A program made the translations under genes and the position numbers. DNA of 36,789 nt from Pseudomonadota bacterium (GTDB lineage Bacteria > Pseudomonadota > Gammaproteobacteria > Xanthomonadales > Rhodanobacteraceae), in assembly GCA_021781425.1 (NCBI GenBank), contig JAJXWU010000039.1:1-36789 (forward strand), read 5' to 3'. The notes under the pieces are model-generated. The model saw only the letters and a list, made by a program, of their open reading frames with translations, was not told the origin of the DNA and searched no databases. Below, piece by piece: positions 27,862 through 36,789 of the stretch. The number at the start of each line of letters is the position of its first letter. Position 1 is the first letter of the stretch.

Positions 27862-29019
27862 ATGCGATTTTCCTCGTTCAACCATGTCCAGCTGCTGCGC
27901 TACGCGGGATTGTTCACCTGGGCCTGCGTCGGCATTCCGTTGCTGCGCCGCTACTGGCAAAGCGAGGACGGCTATACCCGCATCGAGCTGGCCGGCTGGT
28001 GGCTGAGCTATCTCGCCTTCGGCGTGAGTTACTGGCTCGTCACGCGCGACCTTGGCAAGCACTACCACTGGCTGCTGCAACTGCCGATGCTGCTGGTGCT
28101 CAATCTCGCCGCGTTCGGCATCGGTTTTTTCAGCCACAGCGGATTGTCCGGAATCCTGTTGCTGGTGATCGCCGGCGTGCTGCCGTGGCTGTTGCCATTC
28201 TGGGTCGGCGTGGTCTGGCTGATCCTGCAGACTTTTTCACTGGTGCCGGTGTTCATCTATCGCGTTGAGGGGTTCGACTGGCTGGACGCGCTGTTGCAAA
28301 GCGGCCTGTACATCGGCTTCTACGGTTTCACCTTCGTCACGTCGCTGGTCGCGCGCCAGCAGGCCGATTCGCGCGAGGAGCAGCGGCGCCTGAATTCCGA
28401 ACTGCGCGCCACGCGCACGTTGCTGACCGAATCCAGCCGCATCGGCGAACGCATGCGCATCTCGCGCGAACTGCACGATCTGGTCGGCCACCACCTGACC
28501 GCGCTGAGCCTGAATCTGGAAGTCGCCAGCCATCTGGTTTCCGGCAACGCGCAGGAGCATGTGCGTCAGGCACAGAGCGTGGCGAAACTGCTGCTCTCGG
28601 ACGTGCGCGAAGTCGTCAACCAGTTGCGCGAGGACGACGCCATCGACCTGACCGAGGCGCTGAAAACCCTGGTCGAAGGGGTGCCCGGCCTGACCATTCA
28701 CCTGAATTTGCCGCCGCGCTTCGCGGTGGACGATCCGCGCCGCGCGCAGGTATTGCTGCGCTGCGCCCAGGAAATCATCACCAATACCCTGCGTCACGCC
28801 AATGCGCGCAATCTATGGCTGCGTTTCGGGCGCGACGGCACTGAACTGGCCATCCACGCGCGCGACGACGGTCGCGGCGCTGGTGAATTGCGCCAGGGCA
28901 ACGGCCTGACCGGCATGCGCGAGCGCCTGGCCCAGATCGGTGGGCGTCTGAACATCACTACCGCCCGCGATTCCGGTTTCGTCCTGGATGCGAGGCTGCC
29001 ACTGGAGTCTGCGCGATGA
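27862..29019 (+). CDS. Membrane sensor histidine kinase, HisKA_3 (DesK/LiaS/NarX-like)
   Basis: Several N-terminal TM helices; RISRELHDLVGHHLTALSLNLEVASHLV phosphoacceptor; CAQEIITNTLRHANARNLWLRF N-box; GNGLTGMRERLAQIGGRLNI. Confidence 0.92.
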   Translation: MRFSSFNHVQLLRYAGLFTWACVGIPLLRRYWQSEDGYTRIELAGWWLSYLAFGVSYWLVTRDLGKHYHWLLQLPMLLVLNLAAFGIGFFSHSGLSGILLLVIAGVLPWLLPFWVGVVWLILQTFSLVPVFIYRVEGFDWLDALLQSGLYIGFYGFTFVTSLVARQQADSREEQRRLNSELRATRTLLTESSRIGERMRISRELHDLVGHHLTALSLNLEVASHLVSGNAQEHVRQAQSVAKLLLSDVREVVNQLREDDAIDLTEALKTLVEGVPGLTIHLNLPPRFAVDDPRRAQVLLRCAQEIITNTLRHANARNLWLRFGRDGTELAIHARDDGRGAGELRQGNGLTGMRERLAQIGGRLNITTARDSGFVLDARLPLESAR

Positions 29020-29660
29020 CCATATCGGTTTGCCTGGTGGACGACCAGACCCTGGTCCGGCAGGGCATCCGTTCGCTGCTGGAGCTGTCCGACGAGATCC
29101 GCGTCGCCGCAGAGGCCGTCGACGGGGTACAAGCTGTCGAGCTGATTCCGAAGATCAAGCCCGACGTGGTGCTGCTCGACATGCGCATGCCGGGCATGTC
29201 CGGGCTGGACGTGCTCAACGCGCTGGCGGAAAAGGACGCCTTGCCACCGACGATCATCCTGACCACCTTCGACGACGATCAGCTCGTGCTCGCCGGGCTC
29301 AAGGCCGGCGCGCGCGGTTATCTGCTCAAGGACGTTTCGCTGGAACAGCTCGTCGATGCGGTCAAGACCGTGGCCGGCGGCGGTTCGCTGGTCTCCCCGG
29401 TCGTCACCCAGCGCCTGCTGTCCGGACTGGAGCGCATGCACAACGATTTCACCAGCCTGGATCGTCCCGATCCGTTGACCGAGCGCGAAACCGAAATCCT
29501 GCGCCTGATGGCCGGCGGCTACAGCAACAAGGAGATCGCCAATTCGCTGGGCGTGGCCGAGGGCACGGTGAAGAACCACGTTTCCAACATCCTGTCAAAG
29601 CTCGGCGTACGCGACCGTACGCGGGCGGTGCTGAAAGCGTTCGAACTCGGCATCGTTTGA
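29016..29660 (+). CDS. NarL/FixJ-family response regulator with LuxR HTH
   Basis: VCLVDDQTLVRQGIRSLL, DVVLLDMRMPGMSGLDVL, LTERETEILRLMAGGYSNKEIANSLGVAEGTVKNHVSNILSKLGVRDRTRAV; 4-nt overlap with the kinase gene. Confidence 0.95.
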   Translation: MTISVCLVDDQTLVRQGIRSLLELSDEIRVAAEAVDGVQAVELIPKIKPDVVLLDMRMPGMSGLDVLNALAEKDALPPTIILTTFDDDQLVLAGLKAGARGYLLKDVSLEQLVDAVKTVAGGGSLVSPVVTQRLLSGLERMHNDFTSLDRPDPLTERETEILRLMAGGYSNKEIANSLGVAEGTVKNHVSNILSKLGVRDRTRAVLKAFELGIV

Positions 29661-29739
29661 GCCGGTCTGGCCGGACAGGATAGCCTTCCATTCGCGGAGC
29701 AAGTAACATGCGCGGTCTGCTACCCCGGAGACCCTCGGA

Positions 29740-30795
29740 ATGACCCGCCTGCTCGAAGTCATCGTCGCCCTGGCCATCGTTTTCGTGCTGGCCGTCGTGT
29801 TTGCCATCGCCCTGCCCAGCCAGGGCCATGTCGAGCGCTCGGTTACCGTCAGTTCGCCCGCGCGCCAGATATTCGACGTGCTTGACGGCTATCGCACCTA
29901 TCCGTCGTGGACGGCGTTGACCGGCTACGACTCGCGCGTGCAGATGACCTACGAGGGTCCGGCGCAGGGCAGCGGCGCCAAGGTGACCTGGCACAGCGCC
30001 AACGAAACCATCGGCGACGGCAGCCTGACGGTGGCCGCCGTTCCCGCGCCCGAGCAGGACAAGCAGGTGACCTGGGACCTCGACAACAACTGGCGCGGAA
30101 CGAACAAGCATTTCACTTTCAGCATCGACTCTTCCGAAAACGGCAAGACCTCCAAGGTGACAATGGGCTACGACGTGGATTTCGGCTGGAACCTGCTCGC
30201 GCGCGTTTCCGGGTTGTACCTGCAGGGCGATCCGGCCACGCTGATGCAGTTCCAGCTGACCCGCCTGCAGAACATGCTGGCCACGTTCCCGACCGTCGAC
30301 TACAAGAGTCAGGATATCCAGATCCAGGACGTGACCGCGCAGCCGGTCCTGTACGTTTCCACCACCGCCAAGCGCTCGCTGGACGATGTGGCCGACGCGA
30401 CGACCAAGGCGATGGACCAGCTGCAGGCGGCGATCAAGAAGGACAAGCTCACCGCAACCGGGCCGCGCCGCGTGATCACCACGAACTGGGGTGACGAGAA
30501 CTATGATTTCGACGTGGCCCTGCCGGTCGACCGCGCCGACGCGCCGGTCAGCGATCCGGTCAAGGCCGGCATGGGTTACGGCGGCAAGGCGCTGGTGACA
30601 TCCTTCACCGGCTCGGCCGCACAGTTGCCGTTGATGCGCCTGATGCTCAAGGCCTATGCCTACACGCATGGCTATCAGTTCGACGAGTCCTCCGAAGGCA
30701 ACGGCCGTTTCTTCGACGAGCTGACCACGACCGATCCGCACGCCGCGGACGATCAGCAGTCCTTCAGCGTCTACCTGCCGATCCAGGTGCAGTAA
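29740..30795 (+). CDS. SRPBCC (polyketide cyclase/START-like) family protein with N-terminal TM segment
   Basis: RLLEVIVALAIVFVLAVVFAIALP TM; HVERSVTVSSPARQIFDVLDGYRTYPSWTALTGYD SRPBCC start; further C-terminal domain. Confidence 0.82.
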   Translation: MTRLLEVIVALAIVFVLAVVFAIALPSQGHVERSVTVSSPARQIFDVLDGYRTYPSWTALTGYDSRVQMTYEGPAQGSGAKVTWHSANETIGDGSLTVAAVPAPEQDKQVTWDLDNNWRGTNKHFTFSIDSSENGKTSKVTMGYDVDFGWNLLARVSGLYLQGDPATLMQFQLTRLQNMLATFPTVDYKSQDIQIQDVTAQPVLYVSTTAKRSLDDVADATTKAMDQLQAAIKKDKLTATGPRRVITTNWGDENYDFDVALPVDRADAPVSDPVKAGMGYGGKALVTSFTGSAAQLPLMRLMLKAYAYTHGYQFDESSEGNGRFFDELTTTDPHAADDQQSFSVYLPIQVQ

Positions 30796-30815
30796 GCGCC
30801 CGTGCTTTTTCCGTG

Positions 30816-30846
30816 AACGGGCGGCGTGAGCCGCCCGTTTCGTTTT
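30816..30846 (+). terminator. Rho-independent terminator after the SRPBCC gene
   Basis: 10-bp perfect stem AACGGGCGGC-GTGA-GCCGCCCGTT followed by TCGTTTT. Confidence 0.8.
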
Positions 30847-30948
30847 GTGCGGGAACTTTTGCCTGACCATGCGGTATTTCTGCCGGCGTCCGCGATTTCG
30901 TGTGTGACGCCGCATCAGCGAACGCAGACAACAAGTGGTGAACTCACG

Positions 30949-31887
30949 ATGATCGAAACCCGCCAACTGGCCAAACATTACGGCGACCTCAAAGCCGTCG
31001 ACGGCATTAGCTTCAAGCTCGAGCCGGGCCGCGTACTCGGCTTCCTCGGCCCCAACGGTGCCGGCAAATCCACCACCATGAAGATGATCGCGGGCTTCCT
31101 TGCGCCGACCTCGGGTTCGGTCAGTGTCTGTGGTCACGACGTGATCGACGACGCCATCGCCGCCAAGCGCGTGCTCGGTTATCTGCCCGAAGGCGCACCG
31201 AGCTATGGCGAGATGACGCCGCGCCATTTCCTGGATTTCGTCGCCGATGTGCGCGGACTCTCCGGCGCCAGGCGCAGACAGCGTCTCGACGATGTCATCG
31301 AGCGTCTGCATCTGCACGGCGTGCTCGAACAGCCGATCGAAACCCTGTCCAAAGGCTTCAAGCGCCGCGTGGGCCTGGCGCAGGCGATCGTGCACGATCC
31401 CCAGGTGTTGATTCTCGATGAGCCGACTGATGGTCTCGACCCGAACCAGAAGCACGAGGTGCGCGCGTTGATCAACGCGATGGCGAAGGACAAGACCATC
31501 GTCGTGTCCACGCACATTCTCGAAGAGGTCCATGCCGTATGCAGCCGCGCGATCATCATCGCGCGCGGCAAGATCCTCGCCGATGCGACGCCGGCGGAAC
31601 TGGAAACGCGCTCGCGCTATTACCAGGCAGTTTCGCTGACCGCCGCAAATGTGCCGGCGGCGAAGGCGGCGCTCTCGGGCGTTGCCGACGTGGCCGCGGT
31701 GGAAATCGACCCGCAGGATCATCGCCTCACCGCCTTCCCGAAACCGGGCCGGCAGATTTTCGTTGCGGTCAATCAGGCGCTGCAGACGCAGGGCATCGCG
31801 GTCAGCGAACTGCAACTGGAAAGCGGACGCCTGGACGAGGTGTTCCGCACGATCACGCAGGCCGGCGAACAGGAGGCGCACGCATGA
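30949..31887 (+). CDS. ABC transporter ATP-binding protein (GldA/NatA-like)
   Basis: MIETRQLAKHYGDLKAVDGISFKLEPGRVLGFLGPNGAGKSTTMKMIAGFL (Walker A), LSKGFKRRVGLAQAIVHDPQVLILDEPTDGLDPNQ. ATG at 30949. Confidence 0.95.
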   Translation: MIETRQLAKHYGDLKAVDGISFKLEPGRVLGFLGPNGAGKSTTMKMIAGFLAPTSGSVSVCGHDVIDDAIAAKRVLGYLPEGAPSYGEMTPRHFLDFVADVRGLSGARRRQRLDDVIERLHLHGVLEQPIETLSKGFKRRVGLAQAIVHDPQVLILDEPTDGLDPNQKHEVRALINAMAKDKTIVVSTHILEEVHAVCSRAIIIARGKILADATPAELETRSRYYQAVSLTAANVPAAKAALSGVADVAAVEIDPQDHRLTAFPKPGRQIFVAVNQALQTQGIAVSELQLESGRLDEVFRTITQAGEQEAHA

Positions 31888-32633
31888 GCAACGTCCGCAC
31901 CCACAACATCAGCACCGTGTTCAGGCGCGAGCTGGCGAGTTATTTCGCGACGCCGGTCGCCTATGTCTTTATCGTGATCTTCCTGCTCCTCGCCGGCACG
32001 TTCACGTTTTACCTCGGTAACTTTTACGAGCGCGGTCAGGCCGATCTGCTGCCGTTCTTCAACTTTCATCCCTGGCTGTACCTGTTCCTCGTCCCCGCCG
32101 TCGGCATGCGCCTGTGGTCGGAGGAACGCAAGAGCGGCACGATCGAACTGCTGCTGACCATGCCGATCACGATGTGGCAGGCGGTGGTGGGCAAGTTCCT
32201 CGCCGCGTGGGCGTTCATCGGCATCGCGCTGTTGCTGACCTTTCCGATCTGGATCACGGTCAATTACCTCGGCGCGCCGGACAACGGCGTGATCGTCGCC
32301 AGCTACATCGGCAGTTTCCTCATGGCCGGCGCCTTTCTCGCCATTGCCTCGTGTCTGTCGGCGTGCACGCGCAATCAGGTCGTCGCGTTCATCCTTACCG
32401 TGGTGGTGTGTTTCCTGTTCCTGCTCGCCGGCTTCCCGCTGGTGCTGGATTTCTTCTCCGCGTGGGCGCCGCAGGGCGTGGTCGATGCGATATCGGGTCT
32501 GAGTTTTCTCGCCCATTTCACTTCCATCGGCAGGGGCGTGATCCAGTTGCGCGACGTGATCTATTTCGGGCTCACGATCGCGTTCTGGCTGTACGCCAGT
32601 GCGGTGGTGATCGATCTTAAAAAAGCCGATTGA
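31884..32633 (+). CDS. ABC transporter permease (GldF-like, ABC-2 type)
   Basis: ELASYFATPVAYVFIVIFLLLAGTFTFYLGNFYERGQADL...WSEERKSGTIELLLTMPITMWQAVVGKFLAAW; ATG 31884 overlaps the upstream stop. Confidence 0.93.
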   Translation: MSNVRTHNISTVFRRELASYFATPVAYVFIVIFLLLAGTFTFYLGNFYERGQADLLPFFNFHPWLYLFLVPAVGMRLWSEERKSGTIELLLTMPITMWQAVVGKFLAAWAFIGIALLLTFPIWITVNYLGAPDNGVIVASYIGSFLMAGAFLAIASCLSACTRNQVVAFILTVVVCFLFLLAGFPLVLDFFSAWAPQGVVDAISGLSFLAHFTSIGRGVIQLRDVIYFGLTIAFWLYASAVVIDLKKAD

Positions 32634-32709
32634 GAAGTGCGGTCAGGATGGCCGCTTCTTGATTCTCGCAATCACGGACGATTGCATAAACAGACGGGTG
32701 GTAGAAACA

Positions 32710-34569
32710 ATGACGTCGAACAAAAAACTCATGACCGGCGGCGCGCTCGCGGTGCTCGCCGTGCTGTTCGTGGCGGTAATCCTGATCTGCAACACGCTGT
32801 TCCGCGGCGCACAGGTCGATCTCACGCAGAACCACTTGTATACCCTGTCGCAGGGTACCAAGAACATCCTCGCCGACATCGATGAGCCGATCCATCTGTA
32901 TCTGTTCTGGTCGGACAAGGAAACCCACGGCGTGCCGCAACTGCGCATCTACGCGCAGCGCGTGCGCGAGATGCTCGAGGAAATGGCCGGGCGCGCGCAT
33001 GGCAAGATCAAGCTCGAAGTGATCGACCCGCAGCCGTTCTCCGAGGACGAGGACCGCGCCACCGGCTATGGCCTGCAGGCGGTACCCGCCGGCAACAACG
33101 GCGAGAAGATCTTCCTCGGCCTCGCCGGCACCAATTCGACCAACGGCAAACAGGTGATTCCGTTCCTGCAGCCGAACAAGGAAGCGTTTCTCGAATACGA
33201 CGTCGCCAAGCTCATTCACGAGCTGACCGTGGCGCACAAGCCGGTCGTGGGACTGATTTCCGGTTTGCAGATCGGCCAGGGCTTCGATCCGGCCACGCGC
33301 TCGTTGCGCGACCCGTGGGCGATCGACCAGCAGTTGACCCAGCAGTTCGACGTGCGTCAGCTCAACGCGGCCTCGATCAAGGCCGTCGACAAGGACATTG
33401 ATGTTCTTGTTCTGATCCAGCCGAAGAAACTGCCGCCGGACGCGCAGTACGCGATCGACCAGTTCGTGATGCGTGGCGGGCATTTGCTGGTATTTGTCGA
33501 TCCGGACGCCGAAACCGACACGGCCGGCACCGATCCGAACAATCCGCAGGCGGCGATGTTCGCGGACAAGTCTTCCGACCTGCCCGTGCTGTTCAAGGCA
33601 TGGGGCATCGATTACGACCCGCACAAGGTCGTGCTCGACCGCGCGCATGCCTTGCAGATCAGCACGCAGCCGGGCGCCGCGCCGGTGCCGGATCCGGCCA
33701 TCATCGGCTTCGGCAAGCGCGACTTGAATGCGTCGGACGTCGTCACCGCCAACCTCGACACCATCAACGTGTCCAGCGCCGGTTATTTCGCGCTCGCCAA
33801 AGGCTCCAAGTACACGCTTACCCCGCTGATCCAGACCAGCGACGACGCCATGCCGGTGGACAGCACGCGGGTGAAATTCCTGCCCGATCCCACGGTTCTG
33901 CTAAACGGCTATGCGCCGACGCACGAGCGCTACGTGATCGCCGGACGTCTGGAAGGAAAATTCACGAGCGCGTTCCCGGATCGCAAGGACCCGGGCCATC
34001 TGGCGCAAGCCAAGGACAAGGGCGAGATCATCCTGGTGGCCGACACCGACATGCTGGCCGACCGCCTGTGGGTGCAGGTGCAGCCGTTCTTCGGCCAGAA
34101 GATCATGAACGCGTTCGCCAATAACGGCGACTTTTTCATCAACGCCGTGGACAATCTCACCGGCTCATCCGACCTGATCTCGATTCGCGGACGCGCCACC
34201 TCGCAGCGGCCGTTCAGCGTGGTCGAGGACATGAAGCGCGCCGCGCAGCAGAATTTCCGCGGCAAGGAGCAGGAACTGCAGCAGCAGCTTTCCGACACCG
34301 AGCGCAAGCTGACCGAACTGCAGAGCGGCAAGGCCAAGGGCAGCGAGATGATCCTGTCGCCGGCGCAGCAGAATGAACTGCAGAGCTTCCTGCAGAAGAA
34401 GGTCGAGATCCGCAAGCAATTGCGCCAGGTGCAGCGCGGTCTGGACAAGGACATCGACGCGCTCGGCAGCCGCCTGAAGTTCATCAACATCGCGCTGATG
34501 CCGATTCTTATCACGATCGCGGCCCTGCTTTTCGCGGGCTGGAAACGCCGCCGCCGTACCGCCGTCTGA
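32710..34569 (+). CDS. GldG-like ABC-type uncharacterised transport system protein
   Basis: N-terminal TM; VDLTQNHLYTLSQGTKNILADIDEPIHLYLFWSDKE is the GldG-family start; coiled coil then C-terminal TM. ATG at 32710. Confidence 0.92.
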   Translation: MTSNKKLMTGGALAVLAVLFVAVILICNTLFRGAQVDLTQNHLYTLSQGTKNILADIDEPIHLYLFWSDKETHGVPQLRIYAQRVREMLEEMAGRAHGKIKLEVIDPQPFSEDEDRATGYGLQAVPAGNNGEKIFLGLAGTNSTNGKQVIPFLQPNKEAFLEYDVAKLIHELTVAHKPVVGLISGLQIGQGFDPATRSLRDPWAIDQQLTQQFDVRQLNAASIKAVDKDIDVLVLIQPKKLPPDAQYAIDQFVMRGGHLLVFVDPDAETDTAGTDPNNPQAAMFADKSSDLPVLFKAWGIDYDPHKVVLDRAHALQISTQPGAAPVPDPAIIGFGKRDLNASDVVTANLDTINVSSAGYFALAKGSKYTLTPLIQTSDDAMPVDSTRVKFLPDPTVLLNGYAPTHERYVIAGRLEGKFTSAFPDRKDPGHLAQAKDKGEIILVADTDMLADRLWVQVQPFFGQKIMNAFANNGDFFINAVDNLTGSSDLISIRGRATSQRPFSVVEDMKRAAQQNFRGKEQELQQQLSDTERKLTELQSGKAKGSEMILSPAQQNELQSFLQKKVEIRKQLRQVQRGLDKDIDALGSRLKFINIALMPILITIAALLFAGWKRRRRTAV

Positions 34570-34578
34570 GGAGTCCCG

Positions 34579-35838
34579 ATGAACGCCAAGAAGCTCTATG
34601 TGCTCATTGCCGTTGCCATCACCGCCCTGATCGCGGCGTGGTACATCAATTCGTCGAATGCTCCGCAAACCGGCGTGAGCGCGCGGGCCGCGCCCGTGCT
34701 GCCCGAATTGCACGGCCATATCAACGACGTGAATGCGATCACCCTGACCGGCGCCGGCAATAAGGTCCTCGCCACGCTCAAGCGCGGCGCCGATGGCTGG
34801 ACGCTTGCCGAGAAATCCGGCTATCCGGCGGATCTGGCCAAGATCCGCGAATTTCTGATCAAGCTCGATCAGGCGACGCTGACCGAGGCCAAGACGTCAA
34901 ATCCCCAACTCTATGCGGAATTGGGTGTGGACGAGGTCAAGGATGCCAAAGCGACCGGCGTACTGGTGACGCTGGGCGGCCTGGCCAGGCCGTTGGCTAT
35001 CATTGTCGGCAATTACAACGGCGCTGGCGGTGGCGGCACTTTCGTGCGCCGCGAGGGCGAGGCGCAATCCTGGCTGGCCGACGGCAATCTCACCGTGGCC
35101 AAGAACACGGCGGATTGGGAGCAGCGCACCCTGACCGACATTCCGTCCACGCGCCTGCGCGCGGTGACGCTGACGAATCCCGATGGCAACACGCTGAAGA
35201 TCTACAAGGACGCGCAGGGCGATGCGAATTTCAAGGTCGCCGACGTGCCGAAGGGCCGCGAGGCCGCCTCCGAATTCGTCGCCAACGAACTGGGGTCGGT
35301 GCTTTCCGGCCTGAGTGCAGACGACGTGTTTCCAGCCGGGGACGTGGCGCCGCCGGACAAGACCTGGAAGGACGAGTACGCGGCCTTCGACGGACTGATC
35401 GTCTCCACTACCGGCTGGGAGCAGGGCGGCAAGGATTACGCACAGTTTTCCGCGCGTCTCGACGAAGTGGCTGCCAATGCATGGATCGACGCAGAGCAGA
35501 CCAAGGCTAAGACCGAGTATGAGACCGCCGTCGAGGCCGCGAACAAGAAGGTGGCCGACGAGAAATCCACGATCGGCGCACAGGCCAAGGCCAACGCGCA
35601 GGCGGCATCGGAAGTCGCCAAGCCGCTGGCCGTGAGCGATCCGGCCAAGGACCGCAGCGATCGCCTTGCTGCGTTGACCAAGGAAGTGGCCAACCTGAAC
35701 AAGACGTTTTCCGGCTGGACGTTCGCACTGCCGGCGTACAAGTTCAGTGACATGACCAAGAGCATGGACGACATGCTCAAGCCGCTGCCGCAGAAAAAGG
35801 CTGCGGAGAAGAAATCTGCGGTGAAGCCGCGCAAGTAA
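34579..35838 (+). CDS. DUF4340 domain-containing protein
   Basis: KLYVLIAVAITALIAAWYI; VNAITLTGAGNKVLATLKRGADGWTLAEKSGYPADLAKIREFLIKLDQATLTEAKTSNPQLYAELGV; 9 nt after the gldG-like stop. Confidence 0.92.
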   Translation: MNAKKLYVLIAVAITALIAAWYINSSNAPQTGVSARAAPVLPELHGHINDVNAITLTGAGNKVLATLKRGADGWTLAEKSGYPADLAKIREFLIKLDQATLTEAKTSNPQLYAELGVDEVKDAKATGVLVTLGGLARPLAIIVGNYNGAGGGGTFVRREGEAQSWLADGNLTVAKNTADWEQRTLTDIPSTRLRAVTLTNPDGNTLKIYKDAQGDANFKVADVPKGREAASEFVANELGSVLSGLSADDVFPAGDVAPPDKTWKDEYAAFDGLIVSTTGWEQGGKDYAQFSARLDEVAANAWIDAEQTKAKTEYETAVEAANKKVADEKSTIGAQAKANAQAASEVAKPLAVSDPAKDRSDRLAALTKEVANLNKTFSGWTFALPAYKFSDMTKSMDDMLKPLPQKKAAEKKSAVKPRK

Positions 35839-35849
35839 GCGCAGGCCGT

Positions 35850-35880
35850 GCTTGCGGCGGCGTGCTGCGCCGCCGCAAGC
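35850..35880 (+). terminator. Perfect 13-bp hairpin after the DUF4340 gene (terminator-like, no U-tract)
   Basis: GCTTGCGGCGGCG-TGCTG-CGCCGCCGCAAGC, 11 nt after the stop codon. Confidence 0.5.
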
Positions 35881-35912
35881 GAAGTTCGACGCGACAGGCG
35901 CATAATCCTCCT

Positions 35913-35930
35913 CGAACGAGCGTTCGAACG
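35913..35930. promoter_or_regulatory. Palindromic operator-like site upstream of the second penicillin-acylase gene
   Basis: CGAACG-AG-CGTTCG overlapping CGTTCGAACG, 30 bp before the ATG and just after CATAAT (35901-35906). Confidence 0.45.
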
Positions 35931-35960
35931 ACGCCCGTATCGGACCATTCGGAGGGGATC

Positions 35961-36789
35961 ATGGCCACCACACGCACCGGCTGCCGCCGGGCCATTGCGG
36001 CTTTTGCCGCAGTTTCCATTAGTATACTTGCGCTGCCGCTGGCGGCGCAGACGCTCACGGCACCGGGATTGTCCGCGCCCGGCACGATCTACTACGACGC
36101 GCTCGGCACGCCGACGATCAAGGCGCAAACGAGCTACGACGCCGCCTTCCTGCAGGGTTATGCGCAGGCCAAGGCGCGCTTCTTCGAGATGGATTTCGAT
36201 CGCCGCGCAGCCAGCGGCACGCTCGCTGCGCTGGTCGGACATGCCGCTCTCGCGAACGACGTGCAGACGCGCACGCTGGGCCTTGACCGCGCCGCGTTCG
36301 CGACCTGGCAGGCGCTGGACGCCGACACCAAGGGCTGGCTGCAGGCGTTTTCCAATGGCGTGAATTTCTGGCTGGCCACGCAGCCGCTGCCGCCGGAATA
36401 CGGGGCGTTGCTGCTCACGCATGCCGCACCGTGGACGCCGCAGGATTCCATCGTCGTGGGCAAGGGGCTGGCATTCCAGCTTTCCTTCGATCTCGACATC
36501 CAGAACACAATCGACTTCGGTGCCTACTCGCAGGCCGCCGCAGCGGCCAAGGTCGATCCGAACGCGCTGTTCTTCGGCGACACGCATCGTTTCGCGCCGC
36601 CGGACAACCGTGTCACGGTGCCGGGTTTCACCCCTATGGATTCGCCGGGATCCTCGGTCTTGACGCAAGCCGCCGCGATAGCCACCGTGCAGTCGAATGC
36701 GCAGCAACTGGCCGCGCTGGGCAGTCTGCAGGTAGATCCGCGCGCACTGGCGCTGGCGCAGGCCTACCGTGACAAGATCGCGGACAATC
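35961..36789 (+). CDS. Penicillin acylase family protein (3' truncated by window edge)
   Basis: ATG 35961 with GGAGGGG RBS; signal peptide then SAPGTIYYDALGTPTIKAQTSYDAAFLQGYAQAKARFFEMDFDRRAASGTLAALVG. Frame open to the right edge, so missing from the supplied ORF track. Confidence 0.9.
   Translation, partial: MATTRTGCRRAIAAFAAVSISILALPLAAQTLTAPGLSAPGTIYYDALGTPTIKAQTSYDAAFLQGYAQAKARFFEMDFDRRAASGTLAALVGHAALANDVQTRTLGLDRAAFATWQALDADTKGWLQAFSNGVNFWLATQPLPPEYGALLLTHAAPWTPQDSIVVGKGLAFQLSFDLDIQNTIDFGAYSQAAAAAKVDPNALFFGDTHRFAPPDNRVTVPGFTPMDSPGSSVLTQAAAIATVQSNAQQLAALGSLQVDPRALALAQAYRDKIADN

Noticed and set aside
29449-31881. 810-aa minus-strand ORF spanning response regulator, SRPBCC and ABC ATPase genes
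   Set aside because: Covers several well-supported plus-strand genes and a terminator; composition typical of an antisense frame.
35436-36707. 423-aa minus-strand ORF at the right end
   Set aside because: Antisense to the DUF4340 and second penicillin-acylase genes, which are clearly coding on plus.
1-36789. Search by eye for CRISPR repeats, tRNA/rRNA genes, IS elements, prophage or toxin-antitoxin modules
   Set aside because: No regularly spaced repeats, transposase/integrase or phage proteins, tRNA-like cloverleafs or rRNA segments recognised; a computational scan (tRNAscan, Infernal, ISfinder) would be needed to exclude short elements.

Overview
The window is a GC-rich chromosomal segment of gammaproteobacterial type, most likely Xanthomonadales/Rhodanobacteraceae-like judging from gene order and protein style (inference). 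It is densely coding, and I found no rRNA, tRNA, CRISPR array, transposase or prophage. Main blocks: (i) 3' end of a UDP-sugar dehydrogenase gene overlapping a second TviB-type nucleotide-sugar dehydrogenase, then slyX, a DUF2058 gene and a secreted orphan with an unusual C-terminus; (ii) phaR plus two divergent phaB-like reductases flanking a GT9 heptosyltransferase-like gene and a PAP2 phosphatase; (iii) gluQRS, a large imperfect inverted repeat, htpX, a shared terminator, and rpsB-tsf divergent from map-glnD-dapD-(sulfotransferase)-arsC-like-dapE; (iv) a penicillin-acylase family gene and parC; (v) a fluoride riboswitch with promoter upstream of crcB-DUF190-cfa on the minus strand; (vi) a small GNAT/HExxH/orphan operon; (vii) a DesK/LiaS-like two-component system, an SRPBCC protein, a Gld-type ABC cassette with a DUF4340 partner, and a second penicillin-acylase gene running off the right edge. 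The most interesting signal is the fluoride riboswitch: the aptamer pairs and pseudoknot can be traced base by base, there is a candidate 9-bp competing helix and an SD-sequestering hairpin, and the downstream transcription unit appears to include DUF190 and a cyclopropane fatty acid synthase. All product calls come from reading the translations without database searches.
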